DNA of 8,276 nucleotides from SZUA-265 sp966249405 (GTDB lineage Bacteria; Myxococcota_A; Polyangia; Polyangiales; Polyangiaceae), in assembly GCA_966249405.1 (NCBI GenBank), contig CBINDO010000353.1:1-8276 (forward strand), written 5' to 3'. A program made the translations under genes and the position numbers. Below are positions 6,908-8,276 of the stretch, one piece after another; position 1 is the first letter of the stretch; each line of letters begins with the position of its first letter. The notes beneath the pieces were generated by a model. That model saw nothing but the letters and a program-made list of their open reading frames with translations. It was not told where the DNA came from and did not search any database.

Positions 6908-7570
6908 ATGAATGGTATCCGAACGAGTCTGTTGGGAATGAGCGTAGTTTGCCTTGTCGCGGCTTGTGGTGCGCCCGCGAGCGACGAGGACGTGAATGGT
7001 TGGGCGGACTCCGAGGCGACGCCCGAAGCGCTGCAGTCGCACCTGTCCGAGGAAAATTCGCTCGGGTTGCTCTCGGCAAAGGGACATGCGTCGAAGTGCG
7101 CGCCCCAGGTGGATGAGTCGATTGCCGTACCGAGCGGCAACCGGCTCGCGTTCGAGCTCGATGCAGTGGGCTCGCAGATCTACGTCTGCCAAGCGTCAGG
7201 CGCTGGTTACGCCTGGACCCTTCAGGCTCCGGAAGCGTTGTTGTACAACCATCGCGGCAAAGAAGTGGGCTCGCACTATGCCGGCCCCACTTGGGAGTAC
7301 AAAGACGGCAGCCTGGTAGTGGGAACGAAGCTCGCTGCGTTTACCCCCGACACAACAGCGATCCCATGGCTGCTGCTGGAAGCCACGGGCCACAGCGGCG
7401 AGGGCAAGATGGAAGACGTTACGTATGTTCAGCGTCTCGATACCGAAGGTGGGTTGGCACCCGACGCCGCGACGTGCACCGCCGATACGGTCGGGGCCGT
7501 GGTACCCGTCGAATACGTGGCGTCCTACTACTACTTCGTTCCTGGAAAGCCGCCGTGCGGCTGCAAGTAA
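6908..7570 (+). CDS. DUF3455-family lipoprotein
   Basis: This 220-residue protein has a clear lipoprotein signal peptide: positively charged N-terminus, hydrophobic core and lipobox VAAC with Cys20, followed by Gly-Ala-Pro. The mature part shows the DUF3455 series: VPSGNRLAFELDAVGSQIYVC (in part, about residues 74-94), WTLQAPEALLYNHRGKEVG (108-126), HYAGPTWEYKDGS (127-139), AIPWLLLEATG (155-165), VTYVQRLDTEGGLAP (172-186), then Cys190 and a tyrosine-rich end. The family occurs in bacteria and fungi and has no established function known to me. Extra cysteines close the chain as PPCGCK (Cys217, Cys219). ATG 6908 is chosen over the upstream in-frame ATGs at 6854 and 6884 because the signal peptide begins there and GGGAG (6896-6900) lies 7 nt upstream. 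It is likely the output gene of the adjacent sigma/anti-sigma pair. Confidence 0.88.
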   Translation: MNGIRTSLLGMSVVCLVAACGAPASDEDVNGWADSEATPEALQSHLSEENSLGLLSAKGHASKCAPQVDESIAVPSGNRLAFELDAVGSQIYVCQASGAGYAWTLQAPEALLYNHRGKEVGSHYAGPTWEYKDGSLVVGTKLAAFTPDTTAIPWLLLEATGHSGEGKMEDVTYVQRLDTEGGLAPDAATCTADTVGAVVPVEYVASYYYFVPGKPPCGCK

Positions 7571-7572
7571 AC

Positions 7573-7600
7573 CTGCTGCGGCGCAGCAGCGCCGTGCTGC
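7573..7600 (+). terminator. Hairpin directly after the DUF3455 gene, with an alternative fold
   Basis: CTGCTGC (7573-7579) and GCAGCAG (7583-7589) form a perfect 7-bp stem with a 3-nt loop, only 2 nt after the stop codon. The right arm can instead pair with TGCTGC (7595-7600) around a 6-nt loop. No T-tract follows, so it may protect the mRNA 3' end or need Rho, rather than act as an intrinsic terminator. Confidence 0.4.
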
Positions 7601-7862
7601 ATGCCCAAGAACCCCATTTCGGGCTCTGAAGTCAGCGAAGTTCGACGCCGCATCGGCCTCCCGGCCAGTGCGGCGTTTCACTATTGGCGAGAGGGCCACC
7701 CAAGCGGCAAGTTTCCGTGACGTCGGTTCTGGAGGGGCCGGTGGCTTTAGGGGCTGCAGCATGCGTCCGTAATTTGTGGGGGCAAGGGGTCGAAATGCTG
7801 CGTACCTGAAGCAGTGAGCTGCAACAGACAACGTGTGACCCGTTGATCCATCGAGGGACCTT
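7601..7862. other. Intergenic stretch without a gene
   Basis: No ORF here has a recognisable product or a ribosome-binding site apart from the one serving the next gene. Minor repeats include GGCC-TCCC-GGCC at about 7658-7669, GCAG-TGAG-CTGC at about 7811-7822, and GCCACC near 7692 with its complement GGTGGC near 7740. No confident promoter for the downstream coiled-coil gene was found. Confidence 0.5.
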
Positions 7863-8276
7863 ATGGCGAAACCTGTCGACAACACCGTCCGTGATTCCGT
7901 GCCTTCTTCGAGCTCCGAGGCACCTGCACCGCGCGTTAGTGGCTTCGTGAGTCAAGGCACGGGAATAACCCTGGGCTCGGCTCATTCGGGCCAGGCCGTG
8001 GAGTTCGAGTCTGGCTTCCCACAGTCGAACGCCGCGGCGCGTCAAGTCGCGTTCCTCACGTCGCAGCTCCAAGAACGCGAGCTGGAGCTCGCGCAGCTGC
8101 GAGAACAGCTCCGCGATTCGGAGCGGGAAGCGACGTGGCTGCGGGAGGCAAACAAGCAGCGGACTCGAGACGAGCTCATCGTCCCCCAATCGCCGGTGGA
8201 TGTCGAAAGTGACCAGAGCGAGTTGCAGGCGGCGTTGGAGGCTGCCTGGCAAGACCTTCAAGAGGCGCGCGAACGG
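7863..8276 (+). CDS. Putative coiled-coil protein (3' end cut by window edge)
   Basis: An open frame of 138 codons starts at ATG 7863 and continues past the right edge. GAGGG (7853-7857), 5 nt upstream, is a reasonable ribosome-binding site. Residues 1-58 are polar, Ser/Ala/Pro-rich and probably disordered. From about residue 59 the sequence turns into charged heptad-like helix, for example FLTSQLQERELELAQLREQL, and resumes at about 119-138 with LQAALEAAWQDLQEARER. There is no signal peptide or membrane segment, so it is presumably cytosolic. Such N-terminal coiled coils occur in structural, polarity and signalling proteins of myxobacteria; the domain that would define its function lies outside the window. 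The antisense frame across this region is a shadow. Confidence 0.75.
   Translation, partial: MAKPVDNTVRDSVPSSSSEAPAPRVSGFVSQGTGITLGSAHSGQAVEFESGFPQSNAAARQVAFLTSQLQERELELAQLREQLRDSEREATWLREANKQRTRDELIVPQSPVDVESDQSELQAALEAAWQDLQEARER

Noticed and set aside
7632..8261. 209-codon minus-strand ORF
   Set aside because: Antisense to the coiled-coil gene, whose plus-strand frame has a ribosome-binding site and heptad-like sequence.

Overview
The window looks like a piece of a high-GC myxobacterial-type chromosome (Myxococcota, perhaps Polyangia/Sorangiineae). This rests on the GC-rich codon use, the long repeat-rich lipoprotein of a kind common in that group, and the ECF sigma / six-helix anti-sigma / lipoprotein cluster. 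It is inferred from style, not from a database match. No mobile element, CRISPR array or phage gene is visible.

Layout. Minus strand, 1-1932: the groES-groEL chaperonin operon. groES comes first and is complete; groEL lacks only its last residues at the window edge. A candidate sigma-70-type promoter lies at 2070-2097 and drives a leader of about 130 nt that contains a strong GC-rich hairpin. Plus strand, 2155-4737: a divergent gene for a large 860-residue lipoprotein with beta-propeller-like repeats. Minus strand, 4801-4873: a tRNA-Lys(CUU), convergent with the lipoprotein gene, with a clear stable-RNA promoter. From 4932 to 5502 there is no convincing gene, only several inverted repeats and one doubtful 61-codon ORF. 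Plus strand, 5503-7570: a compact three-gene set of an ECF sigma factor, an overlapping six-helix NrsF/DUF1109-like anti-sigma factor, and a DUF3455 lipoprotein. After a hairpin and about 290 nt without a gene, a coiled-coil protein begins at 7863 and runs off the right edge.

How the parts may work together. GroES and GroEL form the cytosolic folding chamber. The sigma/anti-sigma pair is translationally coupled and resembles the SigF-NrsF arrangement known from Caulobacter. The anti-sigma factor has two cysteines 50 residues apart that could sense metal or oxidant, and the DUF3455 lipoprotein directly downstream is the obvious candidate target or partner. This sigma-NrsF-DUF3455 cassette is the most interesting system in the window. 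The propeller lipoprotein and the coiled-coil protein have no function that can be read from the sequence.
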